64,000 bases of DNA from positions 510,027-574,026 of the forward strand of contig ML976679.1 of NCBI GenBank assembly GCA_010015655.1, read 5' to 3'. The notes beneath the pieces were generated by a model that searched no databases, was not told where the DNA came from, and worked only from the letters and a program-made list of their open reading frames with translations. Shown here in pieces: positions 22,493 to 35,429 of this stretch (position 1 is the first letter of the stretch; the number at the start of each line of letters is the position of its first letter). This DNA comes from Bimuria novae-zelandiae CBS 107.79. Taxonomy: Eukaryota > Ascomycota > Dothideomycetes > Pleosporales > Didymosphaeriaceae. The position numbers were made by a program, and so were the translations under genes.

Positions 22493-23200
22493 CTTTAGGC
22501 CTTATTACTTTTTTTAAAGCTATTTAGCTTTTAGAGCGTATTACTATTGCGGTTAAAAAGACTTCTAATCTTCTTTAAATTTATACTACTAACTTTAAAG
22601 TATTTTATTAAGAGTGTAAGAACCCTTCTATAAGTTCTTTTTAAATCATAAAGCTATTTTTTAAGACTAATATTATATTGTTCTTTAGTAAGTTCGTGGT
22701 AGTAGATAAGAGTATTGTAATAGATAGTTTTTAAATAATAGATAATATCCTCGCGGGAGCCAATATATCTACTTAAGCCTACTAAGGCCTGCGCTAGTAG
22801 CTTTAAGCTATTATAATTAAAAAGTGCCTAAGTAAGGAGGATAATAGCTTCCTTAATCTTAGTAGTGTATTAGAGGGCAGAAAAGTAGACCTAAACGTTA
22901 TTAAAAAGGGTTTTACTATTCTTTTAACAACTAAAAATATTTTTTTTACCTAGTTTCTCTTTTCTTCTTACTTTAATTTACTTTTAAAGCTTACTTCTTT
23001 TGTAAGGGTTATCCCTTACTACTATAAGAATTATTTAGTCCCCTTATTATCCTTAGTAGTTCTAAAGGTTTTTTAAGTTACTTTTTTAAGATTCCTTCTT
23101 AACTTTCTTTCTTAATACTTAATTTTATTCCTTAACGATGTTGTTCCTACCCTTATTTTAAATACCTTTATCTAGTTAAGTTTTTTAACTTAGTAAGGCA
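22493..23200 (+). pseudogene. Convergent ORF of Gypsy-1, outer copy, 3' part
   Basis: This is the homologue of 12915-13621. The same plus-strand frame can be followed (for example SKFVVVDKSIVIDS near 22700 and LSKEDNSFLNLSSVLEG near 22850) with additional stops. It continues 10278-11409 once the inner element is removed. Confidence 0.5.
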
Positions 23201-23229
23201 GGCATCTTAGAGCCTTCTTTAGGTCTTAA

Positions 23230-26200
23230 TAAAAGCTAATTTAGGGGATATCGCGGTAGAATTTTATTAATAGTTTTTTATTATAATTTTAATATAGCTT
23301 AGTAAACTTCTTTTAATAGTTTAACGTAGTAGTTTAATTAAGGCTCCTACGAGGTTCCTAAGTTCTTTAAGAGTAGTTTTTTTTACTATACTAGGTATTC
23401 CACCCTTTTACCTCTACGGGACTAGCGTTTTTTTATATATATTAATTATACTATACTTTTTTTTTCCCTCTTTTATTATAATTGCTTCGGGCTGGGCGTT
23501 ATTAGCAGTTTAGCTAGGGAAAGGGTTTAATAAGGCTAACTTTAGCCTATTTATATAGAATCTTAGGTGTATATTTAGCGGGATATCTAGTTCTACTACG
23601 TAAAAGTTTATTACCTTTTTTATAGTAAATTTTTTTTTACTTTTAGTTAAGCTTCTTGCTTAGACGTTAGTTTTAGAGGTAGTTTTTATACTTTAGCTAC
23701 ACTTTATCTCCTTTCCTTAAGATTAGAGTATTTTTATATTAATAGTTCGCTAGGGTCTCTTATTCCTATTAGGCTATTATTATTTTTACCTAGACGAAGT
23801 TAAAAACCTTTTTAAACTTTTTTATTTTTACTTTCGCGGCCTTTTTTACGTTAGTTCTAAGCTCTAAGGCTAATCTCTATACCCTAAAGTTCTTAACTAG
23901 TTTAACGTTCTAGCTATAGGATAAAAAAATAGGCTAACTCTTATTAATATAGCTTTTTACCCTTTAATAGCTATCTAGGCTATAAAAAGCCACTTTATCT
24001 AATTATCTTATTACTAGTTATAGTACGCATAAAGGTAGGCTTTAAAGATAGAGCTTATTTATTCTGTCTACCTGTCTGTCTCTAGGTGCTTTACTATAGA
24101 TAGTCTTTAGTTAATACCTGCTTATTTATAAAGTATAGTCTAAAATTTGCTCACGAATTGTCCCCCGCGGTTTAATAGTATAAAGGAGGGGAAGAAGTAG
24201 TCTGCTACTTAGTATTAAAAGAATACTATTATAACTATAGGTATATTAAGATTTAAGAGACTAATAAACTTAGGGTCCTTACTAAGTTTATTTATAATTA
24301 TTATAATATTCGTGCAGCCATCGCTTGTAGGTAAGATAGTCATAAAGTCTATTATAATATCCTTCTATCCTTATTTAGATAATAGTAAGGGTTTTAGTAG
24401 GCCCTATTTCGCTTCTCTCTATAGTTTAGTTCTTCTATAGATATTACAGTTCTTAATATACTACTTTACTTAGTTAGATATTCTTAAGAAAAAGTAGTCT
24501 TAAGTAAGGATCTTATAGGTATTTTCTTATTTTAAGTATTCTAAAGCTAGCGAACTATGCGCGACCACTATTAGCTTTATTTATAAAAGTTTTAATTTTA
24601 GTATTTATTATCTTAACTTATAGCGTAGGTGCCCTTAGTTATCTATACTATATTCTAAGACACTAATAAATAACTTCTACCTAGGTTTAAACTTTCTAAG
24701 CCTATTTTTAATATAGGCCTTTATTTTACTATACGCGCTGTCTTTATTACGTTCTACCTCTTACTATATAGTATTAAAGTCTAATTCGCGTTGCTTAGCA
24801 GGGCTATCGCCTCCTTAAAGGGTTAATATAGGTAGTTTAGGGCGTATTAGGTAAGCGAACACTAGGTCCTTATTTGCTTTAGTATAGTTAGGTTCCTGTA
24901 TAGTAGTAGGTATTTAGGGGATAAAAGATTTTAAGCTATTTCTTTTAGTAGTTTCTTAAAGAAGCGTAAAGTGACTTAACTTTAATTTATTATTTTTATT
25001 ATTTTTTAGTAGGTTTTAGTTCTTCTAGGAAAGGGCGTTTGCCCTAGAGTTTACTAACCTTAGTCTATATATAAACGTTATATTAATATAGCTAAGTGTG
25101 TTTAACTACCAAACGTGTCGTTCGTCTAACCTTTATTTAGTAGCGAAATACGTAAGGTTCTTATAATTAGTGTAGACCGTGAGGTGCTTTACTACTTGAT
25201 ATATATAGACTTATTTATCTACGTATTTAATAACTATAAGTATTTCTTTATTATAGATAGCGTAGTTGCATTTTGCTAGGGTATTTTTTACTAAGAAGTA
25301 AGCTATTAGGCGTAAAATCTTATTATTATTATACTAAAAGAAGTATCTCCTAATTAACTAGCTAAAAGCGTCTACTTCAAGTACTAATTCTTATTTAAGG
25401 TTAAAGTAGGCTAGCGCGGGATCCGTATAGAACGCTATTTTTAAGAAGTTAAATACGTACTATTACTCTTATCCTTAGACAAATTCTACTTTTTTACTAA
25501 TAAGCTTTATAAGGGGGCTTACTATGCTAGAGAAGTCTTATATAAATTTTTAATAAAAGTTTGCGAAGCCTATAAAGCTTTAAACTTTTTTTTACTAAAA
25601 TTAGTAGCTTTTATTCTTAAATTACTTAAACTTTATCTAGGTCTATGCTTACGCCCTTATTAACTTTTATAATAAATTTAAGGTACTTAGTCTTTTTAAC
25701 GTAGAACTTAAATTTTTTAATATTAAGTGTAGTCCTATAGCCCTTAACTTTTAAATTATAGTACGTACTTTCTCTTCGTGGTCTTTTAAGCTACTACTAG
25801 AGAAGATAAAAACATTATCTATATATACTAAGTAGTAGTTATTAAGGTGCTATTTTAGCACCTAGTTAATATACTACTAAAATATACTTAGCGCGTTAGC
25901 TAGGCTAAAAGGAACTACTAGCTACTTATAAAGACTAAATTAGATTCTAAACGCTATCTTTTATTCCTCGCCTTTTACTATTTAAAGCTTATAAAAAACT
26001 TAAATTATATTAAGTTTATTAAACTATTTGGCCTTCGCGAGGAGCTAAAAGGTCTTACTAATTAATAGTAAAAGGTACTAGTCCTTCTTTAAAATAGTGT
26101 TTAGGGCTTAATAATTAATATAGAAGCGTAGTCTTTTACTAAGTTTCTTAGTAAATAATACTAGAGTAGCGGCGCTAGACTTACTTACCTAAATAAAGCC

Positions 26201-26965
26201 TTTATTTAAGTATTTAATAAGCTTTTTTTTAAAGGACAAGCAACTCTTCGCGAGACATATTAAATAAAGAGCTATAGAGGATCTCTAGGGTCTTGCTATC
26301 TTTTTCTATAAGAGGGATAGAAAGATCTATTCTAGGTTTATAGTGCAAGGGGAGCTTGTTAGCTTATTCCCTATAAAAGATACGCTATAAGTCCTTAAAA
26401 CCTTTAGGTAATAACTTTTATAGGTTTACTTTTAGCTTGCGGGTTAACGCCTTTTATATATTTTTTATTAATATAGAAAATACCTTAGCCCTATTTCCTG
26501 GGCATAAATTATACTAATCTAAGGCTATAAAGGCTATAGCTAATACCCCTTAGGACTTTATTAATAGTTTTTTTACTTTTTTAGTTACGGATGCAGGTGC
26601 CTAAACTTCTAATCTAAATTAATTTCTTTACTAGGGCTAATTTAGCCCTATTCTTCTTTATCTAGGTTAGGCTGAGGATTAGATCGTACGACTCGTCGTT
26701 AGGTAAGATATATAGCTATATTAGTTCTATATAGCTATTAATATCTACTTTTAGTTAGACTACTTTGCGTACGAAGAGTCGCATGCCTCTAATACTAATA
26801 ACCTCTTATAAATAGAGTAGGTTCTTGCGCTATAGGTAGGCTTTTATTATAAGTTTTTTTTAATATAAATTTAAAGGTTAAATAATCTAAATTAATTATT
26901 GTTAATGCAAATATAATGTTATTAATAAGTAAGTATACTATTATTAGTATTAAGTCTAGCTATAG
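23230..26965 (-). pseudogene. Gypsy-1 pol, outer copy
   Basis: It is collinear with the inner pol (offset about 9570 bp) and more heavily RIP-mutated. It keeps the same order of protease, RT, RNase H, integrase and chromodomain, with nearly all diagnostic residues altered. Family assignment rests on alignment by eye with 13666-17390. Confidence 0.8.
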
Positions 26966-28500
26966 CTTTTAAAAGTTATTAAAACTTATCTTTTACCCTT
27001 TTTCTACTTTTACCTTTTAGCAGCGACTATTACTAAAAGAACTTAGTTTTCTAAATTAATAAAGGCTATATTAAACTTTTATTAAAGGATCCCTTAGTAG
27101 CGAGTGCAGTGGCGCGAACTTATACTAGCTTTATTATAAATAAAAGTTTACACTACTTTACGTGGTGTCCTATATCTTTATAATAAAAATAGAAACTATT
27201 CTTTTTACGCGTTTCTATTACCTCGCGCAATACCTACGTGGCTTATTTCTAAGTATTACTAGATCTATGTCCTATAGTTCTATCTATTACTTAGTGTCTT
27301 TTATCTTGGCTTCGTCGGCCAGACATCCTTCCAGGGTTAGCTTAGGTAGGTTCCTAATCTATCTCGTCTAGCGCCTTGTTCTTAGCAGAAAACTTTAGTA
27401 GCTATAATATATTTTAGAAAAGGTTTTCTTTAATTTTATTAACTTTTTTCTAGACTCCTTATAAGTCCTAATTATTATCTATATTTACTATAACTATTTA
27501 GTCCCGTAAGTCCTCGTGGAGGCTTTAAGGGTATAAGTTTTTTAGAATCTTTTAACTATACTCCTTAGCTTCTATAGTATAGTTATTAAAGTTAAAATTA
27601 AAGTTACGAAGCTTCTAGTTCCCTTATTATATTATAAGTAAGTAGTTACGCGCAATTTCTTCTACTAAGTAATTATAAAAGTTATAGTCTAGTAGCTTTT
27701 AGAGGTTAGCTTTAGTATATTCTAGGTAGTAGTCTAGGTATGTAATTCCCACCGTTGCTATACGTCTTATTAATTAACTAATAATGTATTTAAGTATATT
27801 TCTAAGGCAGTCTCTATCTTCTAGGAGCTTATATTATATTACTATTTTAAAGTAGTAGTAATCCTATTATTTGCTATTAAAATAGGCTAAGTTAAAGATT
27901 TTAGGGCGGTGGCTTCTTCCTTAGTTTAAGATAAGCTCTACTATAAATCTCTTTAGTAGCTCTATCTATTAGTCTACTTCTAATAGCTAAGTCGTACCTC
28001 CTATCTTTTAAAAGTATTATTATATTATTAGAGGTTCTTAGCGCTCTTTTACTATTTTTTTAGTTAGTCCTCTTACTCCTTATAGCGGAGTTTAAAAAGT
28101 ATCTTAAAGGTTAATAAGTACTTTAACTTTACTTAAGAGTTACTATATTTTATTCTTATTAACTTTTAATACCTAGAGTTTAGTTATAAATAAGGAGGCT
28201 ATCCTTTTATTTCCCTAGCTATTATTTTTTTATAAGCTAATAACTCGCTACGTATAATTATTTGCGCTAAGATATAGACTTTTAGTAAAAGGTCCTATTC
28301 TTATTTCTATAACTTCTTTATTTAGTAAAGATAGTCTTGCTAGCGTTAAGTGTTTATTAAAACTTCTTTTTCATTACTTACTAAGGAGGATTCTATCTCC
28401 TCGTAGGTCTAGGCGTCCCCTTTATAATATTTATTTATATAAGTTTTTTAACTTCGTGTGCTACTTTATAGCTTTAGTTTATAATTATATTTAAAATCTA
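26966..28500 (-). pseudogene. Gypsy-1 gag, outer copy
   Basis: It is the uninterrupted homologue of 17391-18603 plus 21988-22285 and proves by comparison that the hAT element is an insertion: the sequence around 28190 runs straight across the hAT site. No intact frame remains. Confidence 0.6.
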
Positions 28501-28535
28501 CTTATCCCGCGACGGGTAAAAGTAATTAAATTAAA

Positions 28536-28695
28536 TATAAAGAGCTAGGTGCTTAAGGAGCTAAAGGTGCTAAAAAATACTTTTAAATTTAATAAAGAGT
28601 CTAAAGTTAAGCTTTAAGCGATAAACTTATATATCTGGGGTTCGCATAACTGAGGGTTAAGGATCCAAGGCAACAACTAGGGGTAGCCCATTACA
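28536..28695 (-). repeat. Gypsy-1 outer copy, right (5') LTR, 160 bp
   Basis: It starts TATAAAGAGC and ends TAGCCCATTACA, aligning with the three other Gypsy-1 LTRs. TTTAA follows at once, pairing with CTTAA before 10117. Confidence 0.88.
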
Positions 28696-29639
28696 TTTAA
28701 GATATCTATTTATCTGTTTTCTTTGCCTAGCGTGTGTATAATTTTAAATTTATACTATCCTATAAGCTTTGCCTACTTTGCCTAACGTGGTGTTAGTTTT
28801 TTTATAGTTATGAATTTTAAAAGATTCTTATAGTTTATAAAGATTATAAGTTTCAAATAGCTATATATAAATTCTTTAATACTTAAGTACTTTTATAATC
28901 GTGTAGAATTCCTTATCATGTATGTTATATCTTGCTTCTGTATTATTTAATTTACGTAAGTAGTAGGCTATTAGGTACTAATGTCCGTTCTGGAATTATT
29001 TTATATATGCTCCTATAGCGCGATCGCTAGCATTGGTTTTAAATCGTAGAGATTTGTTATCTCTAAAGCGTACTAGCATAGGTGGCATAATGTATATAGT
29101 TTTTAAGAGTTAAAATAATATTCTACACTCTTTTATTTATATAAAAGGTATATCCTTTTAGTTAGGTTAGTGAGAGGTATTATAATTTTAAAGTAGTCCT
29201 TAATAAATTAATAGAATCCTAAGAATTCTTAAATATCTTTTACTTTCTTTAGTCTTAGCTAGTTCTTTACGCATTTAATTTTATTTAGGCTTACTTATAT
29301 TCCTTCTATACTAATAATGTGTCCTAGAAAGTCTAGTTTCTATATGTAGAATTTACATTTCTTTAGCTTAATCCGTAGGTGTGCCTAATCCAGTGCCTTT
29401 AGTACTGTCTATACATGCAGTACGTGGTCTGATTCGTTTTTAGAAAAGACGAGGATTTCATCTATATAGGCAATAATAAATATATTTAGATAATTACGTA
29501 AGATATTATTAATAAGTACTTAAAAAGTTATTAGTGCGGTAGTAAGTCTAAAAGGCATAACTATATATTTAAATAATTTATAATATATTCTAAACGCAAT
29601 ATTCCATTTATTACCTTCTTTAACATATATAAGGTAGTA
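28696..29639 (-). pseudogene. Gypsy-3 pol segment: RT end and RNase H
   Basis: The minus strand reads the second half of a gypsy RT: LFKYIVMPFRLTTALI, then IIAYIDEILVFSKNES near 29460 (the YIDD box with its second Asp now Glu), then LDFLGHIISIEGI. The connection and RNase H follow: RFKTNASDRAIGAYI and NNTEARYNIHDKEFYTIIKV (near 28900-29060). The RT start is on the far side of the Gypsy-2 and copia insertions (36997-37210 and 43362 onward), and the integrase is at 9727-10116. Frame is kept across the junctions when one copy of each target duplication is removed. Confidence 0.85.
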
Positions 29640-29644
29640 TCTAT

Positions 29645-30068
29645 TGTTATAAGGCGCTCACACCTTAGTCCGGTCCGGGTTAGGGCGATAAGGCTAAAGT
29701 AGCACTTTATAAATTATTTAGTAATATAAGTTAATGCGACACTTAGCGCGTGACTATATAATTTAATCTTATAATAAATAAGATAACTATTAGTTTATAT
29801 AGAAGAACGTACATGCATAAAAGATATGTAAGTTAACTATAAGGAGCGTAACAAAGGAAAATATCTAGTATATATTCTTAGCCTGCTTAGTTACTCAGTA
29901 CTACTAATTAATTAAGCAGTTAGTATATTGCTTAGTTACTTAGTATTGCTAATTAACTAAGTAATTATATAATTATGGGGTTGGCTCCTTAGCGTGCTTA
30001 TTAAGGTTATCCTAACTACTAGTTTTATTAAGCACCTATTCCCTTCCTTTTATCATTAGTTTATAATA
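29645..30068 (-). repeat. Gypsy-2 left (3') LTR, 424 bp
   Basis: It starts TGTTATAAGGCGCTCACACC and ends TTTATAATA, the RIP form of the TTCGTAACA end of its partner. It has a short internal duplication of the TTAGTTACTTAGTATT type absent from the partner, which explains its greater length (424 against 379 bp). Confidence 0.88.
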
Positions 30069-30099
30069 CTATCCCCCCTTTTAGTCTTTATCCTTAAAG

Positions 30100-30655
30100 A
30101 GTTACGCTTGCTAACTATTTGTCTAGTACTTATTATCGCTATAAGCTTATTACTACTATTAAGGCATATAGGACTGTTATAGTATTAAAATACTTAAACT
30201 ACAAGGCTTACTCGCGGGTTTATAAAGTATCTATTTATTTTAGAAAGTGTAGTAAGTGCGTAAAGAGGGGCGCTTAGTACGACGTGGCTATTACTTGGAA
30301 TAAATTTTCTTGTCTAGTGGCTAAAAAACAAAAATTAAACTCGCAGATACTAGAGGCGCGAAAGGAGTAAGATATTACATTTAATGCTCTACGTATAGCT
30401 CGTGTAAAAGAAGAGCGTTTATTAAAATAATTAGCTCTTAATGCGAAGCGTGCTAAGGAGGTAATTATTATTAAAAGTGTTACTTTAAAAAAGCTAAATA
30501 AAGATCTAGCCTAGCCTGCTTAGCTTACTAGTCCCGCTATGCTAATCCTTATTATTTAGTTAGCTATAAAAGAGCTTCCTTTTAACTTCTAGGATAATCC
30601 TATCCTACTACTATCCTAATTCCTTAGTCTTAGTATTCTAGGATTTTTTCTATAG
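30100..30655 (+). pseudogene. Convergent (opposite-strand) ORF of Gypsy-2 with Cys-pair motif
   Basis: Starting about 30 bp inside the 3' LTR, the plus strand can be read for about 185 codons to a TAG at 30653-30655. In the part I read codon by codon (from about 30214) the stops are TAG and TAA. A basic N-terminal part leads to a Cys pair in RKCSKCVKRGA (Cys codons at 30248 and 30257), with a Tyr-Asp further on where a third Cys may have been lost by TGY to TAY mutation. A charged helical stretch follows (LVAKKQKLNSQILEARKE, then R-V-K-E-E-R-L-L-K) of coiled-coil type. The end overlaps, tail to tail, the last codons of pol. This architecture resembles small Cys-cluster plus coiled-coil proteins found beside fungal gypsy elements; the function is unknown to me. 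Confidence 0.6.
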
Positions 30656-33600
30656 AAATCTTTTAGTGCTATATTGTAATTAGTAAGGTTTCTGGCTAGT
30701 TTTTATATATTATAGTTCTTTAGCTATCCTTTCTATTTTACTAGGTACTTATACTAACGTCTAAATTTTTATAGATCTTTAATTACTTTAACTTCATACT
30801 CTTCGTCTTTAAGTTCTAAATGTAATTTTAATTTGGCCTTTAGTAAGGCTAGTTATAATAATAATTCATAGAAGACTAGGTAGATACGTGTATTTACAAG
30901 TAACTATAGTTTAAAATTAACTAGGCCTTTAACTTTTTAAATTTTAAACAGTCCTTTTTAGAGGTTATCTAGTTTTTTACTTAGTCTTATAGTTTTAAGA
31001 TTTTTTTTATAAGAGGAGAACCATATCCTCCTTTTTAAAAATTAGTCTCTTACTCCTTTTCTTATTTACTTATTTTGTTATTTACTTATTTTGTTATTTA
31101 CTTATTTTTTTATTTACTTATTTTGTTATTTACTTATTTTGTTATTTACTTATTTCGACGTGTAATATTTTTAAATAGTATTTTGTGTAAATCTTATACA
31201 AATTCTGCTTTATTAGCTACGTCCTTTGTAGTGCTTTTAATATTTAACGGATCTTAATAAGTTATTAGCTCATATCCGTGGTTAGCGTAATATAGCGAGT
31301 ACCCTGTAATTACTAATCTTGCGCTATTATATACTAGTTAAGCTATTAGTAGTAGCTTAACCTATTTATCCTGTAGCTTATTTATATATATCTAAAAGTA
31401 TTATTCTAGTAATTAGTTAGTTCGCTCCGTTTATCTATCTATTTCTAGATAGAAGCTTGTTATAAGCTTATGTTTAATACCTAGTATGGCGGTAAACGTG
31501 GTCTAATACGAAGATGTAAATATCTTAGCTCTATTAGTAATAAACTTATCTAGTTGTCTAAACTAAAATATAAGTTTTTGTTTTACTATATAGGCTAGTT
31601 TTTCTACTAATATGGCTTCTTTAATTAGTATAAGTCTCGATTCCTTAGTTAGTTAATAAATTATAATTAAAGTAAAGTTATAAAAGCATTTATTCCCTAG
31701 TGCTAGTAATGCTAAGAGTTTTATAATAAAGTCTATAGTTACACTAGACTATAGTCTTGGAGGTAGCTATAGTAGTTATAGAAGGCTATAGGACTTATAT
31801 CTTTTAAGCTTATTTTAGTAACATGCTAAATATTTGCCTAGCACCTTTTATACTATCTATTATAACTTAAGAGTAGCGTATTTATTTGCAACTTAGCGCG
31901 TTATTTTTATTATCCTCAGGTATCCCTATTTCTTTTCCTCGTATAGCTTTTTAACTAATAATAGTACTACTTAGTTATTTATTTATACCCTGTTCCTATA
32001 ATCGCGCATAGGAAATTTTAAAGCCTAGTTTAGGTTATACGCGTATTAATTGTTATCTATAAGCCTTCTATAGTCTTAGAAGTTAGCTATAAAAGATTTA
32101 TAATAAGTAAGGTCTACGCGTCGTGCTTTTAGCACAGACGGAAGCTATATTTTATTATAACGTAGCGTCCTATCTTTTATCTTCGTAAGAATAGCATCAT
32201 GGTTAACATTACCTTCTTCTTTTATAAGATTAGATTGTCTGCTAAGGACGGCTACCGCTTTATTAGTTATTCTTACTAGGTAGGTAATTTAAAAGTTATA
32301 TTTTAATAATTATTTAGACTACTTAGCTTACCGTCTATTAAGCTTCTTCGTGGTCGTAAAGTAGGTAAGATTTAGGTAGTTAAAAAAAATCTCTACTTAA
32401 TATTTTACTCCCTTAAGCTATACTTCTTACTACTTAAAATAGTTAATAATTACTAGGAGTTCCTTATTATAGATTTTATAGTTAAGTTCTACTCCTAAGA
32501 ACTTTTTAAATAGTAAGACACTGGTTTTTATTTCTTATTATTATATTCTTATAGGAGTATGGCTCCTAGCGCGTAGTCTAATACGTTAGTGTAGATACGA
32601 TGTCGCCATTCTAGGTCGTATATCTATAGTAGTGGCGCGGTTAGAAACAGGCGCTTTAGCCCCTTAAAGGCCTTTTTCTCTACGCTCTATAGCTCTCGCT
32701 ATTTACTAGTTTTTATAAGTTTTATTAATAGAGTAGTTATCTTAGAGTAGTTCCTAATTAATTTGCGATCGAAGTTAGTAAAGCTAAAGAAAGACTAAAT
32801 ATCTTTTACTAATTTTAGTAAGAGTTTTTTTCTTTATAATTATAATTTTGTTTAGATTTATCTTAACACCTTCCCGAGATATTATAAATCCTATGTATTC
32901 TATTTCTATAACGTGGAACTTATACTTTTTAGGGTATAGGAGTAATCTATACTCTTATAATATCTTAAGTACCTTTTAAACGTGCTCTTTACGTTCTTTT
33001 AAAGAACTACTTAAATAGATTAATATATTATCTAGATATGCTGTGTAGAATACGTCTAAGTATTTATATAGAACTTAATTTATAAGTTCCTAAAATGTCG
33101 CTGGGGCGTTTATTAACCCTATTAGCATAATTATATACTTAAAAAGGCCGTATCGTGTGTAAAAGGCGGTTTTCTATTTATATCCCCTTACTATCTATAT
33201 CTAATAGAATCTATCCTAGATATTAAACTTCGTAAACTACTTAGCTTCACGGAGTTAGTTTATAAGCTCTATAATTAAGGGTAATAAGTATTAATTTTTA
33301 ACTATTAGGGCGTTTAGCTATTTATAATCTACATAATGCTATAGCCTACCGTCTTTTTTTTAGGTATAAAGAGTATTAGGAAGACCGTAGGACTCTAACT
33401 AGGCTACTATTTCCTAAAATAGGAATTCTTTTTTAATAGTTCCTTTAACTTTCTTTCTTAGTTTTATATAAGGGACCGCAGGCGCTCTAGCTATAACTTA
33501 GCTTTTTTTACTAGTAGTATTTTATAATTCTACTTTTAGTATTTAAGTAAGACTATCTTATTGTGTTTCTTAAATACGTCTATAAATTCTTAGTACTTTG

Positions 33601-34400
33601 CTAGTAGACTAGGGTTCTTATTAACTATCCTAGCTAATTATACCTATAGATATTGTACCTATTCTAGGTATTATTATAGGATTCTATTTATCTTGCAAAC
33701 TAATATCTTTTATATTATAAATGTGTTATTCTCCTTTCTTACCTAAGGTTCCTGGAGGGTTCCCTTCTACTATGGCTCTACTAGAGCCGTCACGGATGGT
33801 TTCCTAGGTAGGATTATCCTAGTAAACTAATATATCTCTAGATTATGCTACTTAAGCTATTTTTAACTAATAATAGCTTTTATATCTTCTATTTTAGCGA
33901 TAGTAAAGACATGCTAGCTTTTTAAGCCTTTAATATTAACTTATACTAGCGCTATCTCTAGGCGTAGCTCGCTATTACTATATTCTTATAATTAGGTCCT
34001 ATCTGTAAGTCCTATTTATAATAGTATTTTCTTATTATAATAGGGTATATTATACCTTTAACTACTTTTAGGGCCATTAGATACGCGTCTACCCCTAGAT
34101 TAATAAGTACTTTAATATAATATCTATATATTGTAATGTCCTTAATTAAGCGTTTCTTAACTCGGCGAGTCTCTACTTAATAAGCTATAATAATTATACT
34201 ATTACTAGTATAGCTTATTACCTAGTAAAATTTTAGTTTTTTAAGTCCTTAGGCTTGCTATTTAGGCCTATAGCTTTCTAAATCTAGTTTTTAACCTAAG
34301 CTAGTTTCGAGATTTTTTTAACCTTATACTATTTATAACGCTAATAATATATATTATAGGCTTCTTTAATTCTATTAGATTTATATACTCTTAGTATCTT
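30640..34400 (-). pseudogene. Gypsy-2 pol (protease to chromodomain)
   Basis: The minus-strand reading gives a protease-like LINLGVDAYLMALKVV near 34090 (the active-site Asp of D-S-G-A is replaced by Asn). RT follows near 33500-32870, with a Lys-Lys-Asp-Gly block, LINAPATFQELINDVL and VFYTAYLDNILIYLS, again with Asn for the second catalytic Asp. RNase H and integrase follow with few surviving motifs. A C-terminal chromodomain is well preserved (EYEVKVIKDLQ-like start, YKYLVK, KLARNLTNYNIALKDFYRKN, about 30660-30800). The last codons overlap the convergent ORF. Confidence 0.8.
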
Positions 34401-35429
34401 GTATTAAGAGTAATTTAGAGTAAGGTATTCGTGCCTTATAAGCTTATAGTAGCTTAGTTAATGCTTAGAGAAGGCTATCTCCTCCTGCAGGCTTAGGTGC
34501 ACTAAACACTATAGGTAATACTTATTTTACTAGATAGACAGGTGGGGTTCCTCGTGTCCTGTCTAGGTCACTCCTGTAACGTTTCTAGGGTTATAGGGAT
34601 CTATGCCACGTGGGAACTATCTAGTTACATATTTCTGTTAGGCATGGATTTTGCAAGTGTCCTTAAAGCACCTATACTAGCTATTCTACTTATAGTACTT
34701 TATCTAATAAAGTTGAAAGTATTTATAGTAATTATTAAGTACCCTAAACTAGTTCTTACCTACTTAATAATCGTCTAAGTTACTAGGGATACGAGCTACC
34801 TTAGCTTATCCTTTATAATATTATTAGTATTTTTTTTATATATTACTACTATTTCGCACATGCGTGCTACTTAATTATTATAATTTAGCATAAATAGCGT
34901 ACTAGTACTCCTTATATCTTTTCTACTAGCTATTAGGCGTTCTCAGCATGTAGTCTTTATACTATTATTTTCTAAGTGTACTAGGGTAGGTAATATAGTT
35001 TATTATTATATACCTGGCATGTTTCTTCTACTACTTAGCTAAAGATATTATATTCTTATAAAGCTATTTATTCTATTACTTACTTTATTAGGTTAGGAAT
35101 CTCTTGCGTAAGGTCCTTAATTTTATTAGCTTAGGTAAAAATAGCTATTACTATATTAAGGAGGTTAATTACGTTAATTTTTATTTTTTACTTCTTACAG
35201 TCCTTTATAAATCGCCCTTATTCTCTATAATAAAGGCATGCTTTATCCTTATATTATTATTATTTTTCTTTAGAAGATATAGAGTTCCTGCCCTACCTAG
35301 GTTCTCTAAACTTCTAGTTCTAATTGGCCTGTCTCTTGTGCTAATAAGCTTTATTAGCTATAATAACGTCTTTATCCCTATCGCGGATTACAGACTATAT
35401 ATAATTCTTTAACTTTATAAATATATATC
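34401..35429. other. Gypsy-2 region between gag and protease, unresolved
   Basis: This very AT-rich stretch should hold the C-terminal part of gag and the gag-pol junction. I could not follow a convincing frame on either strand. Plus-strand open frames here are low-complexity hydrophobic translations of TA-rich DNA and look like chance. Confidence 0.4.

Larger units (their letters stand above)
10117..28695 (-). mobile_element. Gypsy-1 outer copy, split by an inner copy of itself
   Basis: Its LTRs are 10117-10277 and 28536-28695. The 5-bp flanks are CTTAA (10112-10116) and TTTAA (28696-28700), identical but for one C/T. Its body is 10278-11414 plus 22493-28535; the rest is the inner Gypsy-1 copy. 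It was inserted into the Gypsy-3 pol gene between RNase H and integrase. Orientation is minus, judged from pol. Confidence 0.85.

Noticed and set aside
10117..28695. Tandem array of four Gypsy-1 LTRs with shared internal units, as from unequal recombination.
   Set aside because: The CTTTA and CTTAA/TTTAA duplications pair LTR 2 with 3 and LTR 1 with 4, and the segment after LTR 3 continues exactly from the segment before LTR 2. Nesting explains this without recombination.
31075..31257. Hydrophobic plus-strand frame rich in FTYFVIYLF repeats.
   Set aside because: It is a translation of a short TTATTTACTTATTTTG tandem repeat inside Gypsy-2 pol; low complexity, no gene.
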